NCBI GenBank assembly: GCA_905233515.1
Contig: CAJOEQ010000102.1
Span: 4,994-10,623 of the forward strand
Source: an uncultured Synergistales bacterium
GTDB lineage: Bacteria; Synergistota; Synergistia; Synergistales; Aminobacteriaceae
Direction of reading: 5' to 3'
Length of the DNA stretch: 5,630 bases
Positions 4,699-5,630 of the stretch are shown here, in pieces (positions within the stretch are counted from its first letter, which is position 1; the number at the start of each line of letters is the position of its first letter). Position numbers and translations under genes: made by a program. The notes under the pieces are model-generated. The model made no database searches, had not been told where the DNA came from, and saw only the letters and a program-made list of their open reading frames with translations.

Positions 4699-5630
4699 AT
4701 GATGGAAAATGTAATTATTAATGCTAACTCACTTGAATATTTAAAGACTCTTGACTCATCGAGTATAGATTTAATTTTCGCTGATCCCCCGTATTACATG
4801 CGAACCGGTAAAATTTTACACAGAGTCGAGGGCACGGAATTCAGCGGCTGTAATGACTACTGGGACAAATTCGACTCTCTTGCAAGTTATGAAAAATTTT
4901 CACGTGAATGGCTCTCAGAATGTAAAAGACTCTTAAAGCATGACGGCTCTATATGGGTTATAGGCTCAATGCAGTGTATTTATACAATCGGGGCAATTAT
5001 GCAGCAATTAAATTATTGGCTTATAAATGACGTAATCTGGCAGAAAAGCAACCCGACTCCGAATTTTATGGGAACTAGACTCAATAACAGCCACGAGACT
5101 TTAATATGGGCAGCCCGCGAAAAAAACTCACATTTTACATTCAATTATAAGACTGCTAAGGAGTTAAACGCAGATTTAAATCATCATCAAATGGGCTCAA
5201 TCTGGAAATTTCCTATCTGTTCAGGCAATGAGAGACTCAAAGATTCAGACGGGAGAAAATTACATTCGACTCAAAAGCCCCTGCAATTACTTGAAAGAAT
5301 CATAGCAATATCTTCACGACTAAATGATTTAATTCTTGATCCATTCGCAGGCACTATGACAACAGCAGCAGCAGCAAAGAAACTCGGACGAAAATTTATA
5401 ATGATTGAAGCTGATAAAATTTATTGTGAGGCCGGGCAAAAACGACTCGAGTCTATAAAATTTGAGGATTCACCGATTGCCCGTGCTGATTTTGACGTTA
5501 AGCCATCTAGAGTCTCAATGCAAGAAATGATCTCAGCGGGATATTTTTTTGCAGGCGAAAAATTTTACTTCAAAGACGGTCAGGAAATCGCAGAATTAAA
5601 TCAAGACGGCAAATTATTATATAATAATCA
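4699..5630 (+). CDS. CcrM/M.HinfI-type adenine-N6 DNA methyltransferase (GANTC family), partial
   Basis: The gene is open to the right edge with 310 codons visible; relatives are about 350-360 residues, so most of it is present. Residues 1-255 are a beta-class N4/N6 methylase domain, with the catalytic motif DPPY at 29-32 before the S-adenosylmethionine motif DPFAGTMTT at 214-222. Features shared by recall with M.HinfI and Caulobacter CcrM are IDLIFADPPYYM, EFSG then WDKFDS (56-60), GSIWVIGS (83-90), NDVIWQKSNPTPNF (110-123), HETLIWAAR (132-140) and HSTQKP (189-194). Residues from about 268 begin the C-terminal domain typical of these enzymes (RVSMQEMISAGYFFAGEKFY), which helps in DNA recognition. 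It would methylate adenine in GANTC using S-adenosylmethionine. Motif I has Met220 where glycine is usual. It is preceded by a terminator, so it is probably a separate transcript. Whether a cognate nuclease lies downstream cannot be seen, so orphan and restriction-modification roles are both possible. Confidence 0.92.
   Translation, partial: MMENVIINANSLEYLKTLDSSSIDLIFADPPYYMRTGKILHRVEGTEFSGCNDYWDKFDSLASYEKFSREWLSECKRLLKHDGSIWVIGSMQCIYTIGAIMQQLNYWLINDVIWQKSNPTPNFMGTRLNNSHETLIWAAREKNSHFTFNYKTAKELNADLNHHQMGSIWKFPICSGNERLKDSDGRKLHSTQKPLQLLERIIAISSRLNDLILDPFAGTMTTAAAAKKLGRKFIMIEADKIYCEAGQKRLESIKFEDSPIARADFDVKPSRVSMQEMISAGYFFAGEKFYFKDGQEIAELNQDGKLLYNN

Overview
The window comes from an AT-rich bacterium (about 37-38% G+C, estimated by eye). 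Genes are tightly packed and have Shine-Dalgarno sites of the AGGAGG type. The mix of an exported pectin-type glycosidase, B12 lower-ligand assembly, NAD salvage and an FbaB-type class I aldolase suggests an anaerobic or gut-type bacterium. The phylum cannot be fixed from this sequence; an AT-rich Synergistota or Firmicutes/Negativicutes-like lineage is only a guess. No rRNA, tRNA, CRISPR array, transposase or insertion sequence was seen.

Layout. Positions 1-506 (minus strand) hold the N-terminal 168 residues of a secreted GH28-like (polygalacturonase family) protein that runs off the left edge. A 124-bp divergent intergenic region (507-630) separates it from a plus-strand series: cobT (631-1671), a nicotinamidase gene of the pncA type (1747-2301), a HAD-superfamily phosphatase (2298-2909, overlapping pncA by 4 bp), a six-helix DUF308/HdeD-like membrane protein (2911-3417) and fbaB, a class I fructose-bisphosphate aldolase (3446-4522). 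The last four form a compact transcription unit that ends in a hairpin terminator at about 4541-4585. A 176-bp spacer (4523-4698) holds that terminator, two copies of an 18-bp AT-rich repeat, a GC-rich hairpin and tandem -10-like boxes. Finally, 4699-5630 encodes most of a CcrM/M.HinfI-type adenine DNA methyltransferase that runs off the right edge.

How the genes fit together. CobT consumes nicotinate mononucleotide and releases nicotinate, and the nicotinamidase also makes nicotinate, so the two neighbours meet at the nicotinate pool of NAD/B12 metabolism. The HAD phosphatase and FbaB both suit sugar-phosphate metabolism. The DUF308 protein has no clear link to either.

The most notable observation is at the right end. 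The methyltransferase looks like the GANTC-specific family, and a hand count finds about 51 GANTC sites in 5.6 kb where base composition predicts roughly 20. The excess is concentrated in GAGTC/GACTC (33 sites against about 7 expected) and is densest inside the methyltransferase gene itself. This fits an unrestricted, genome-tolerated methylation mark, but the cause could also be codon usage.
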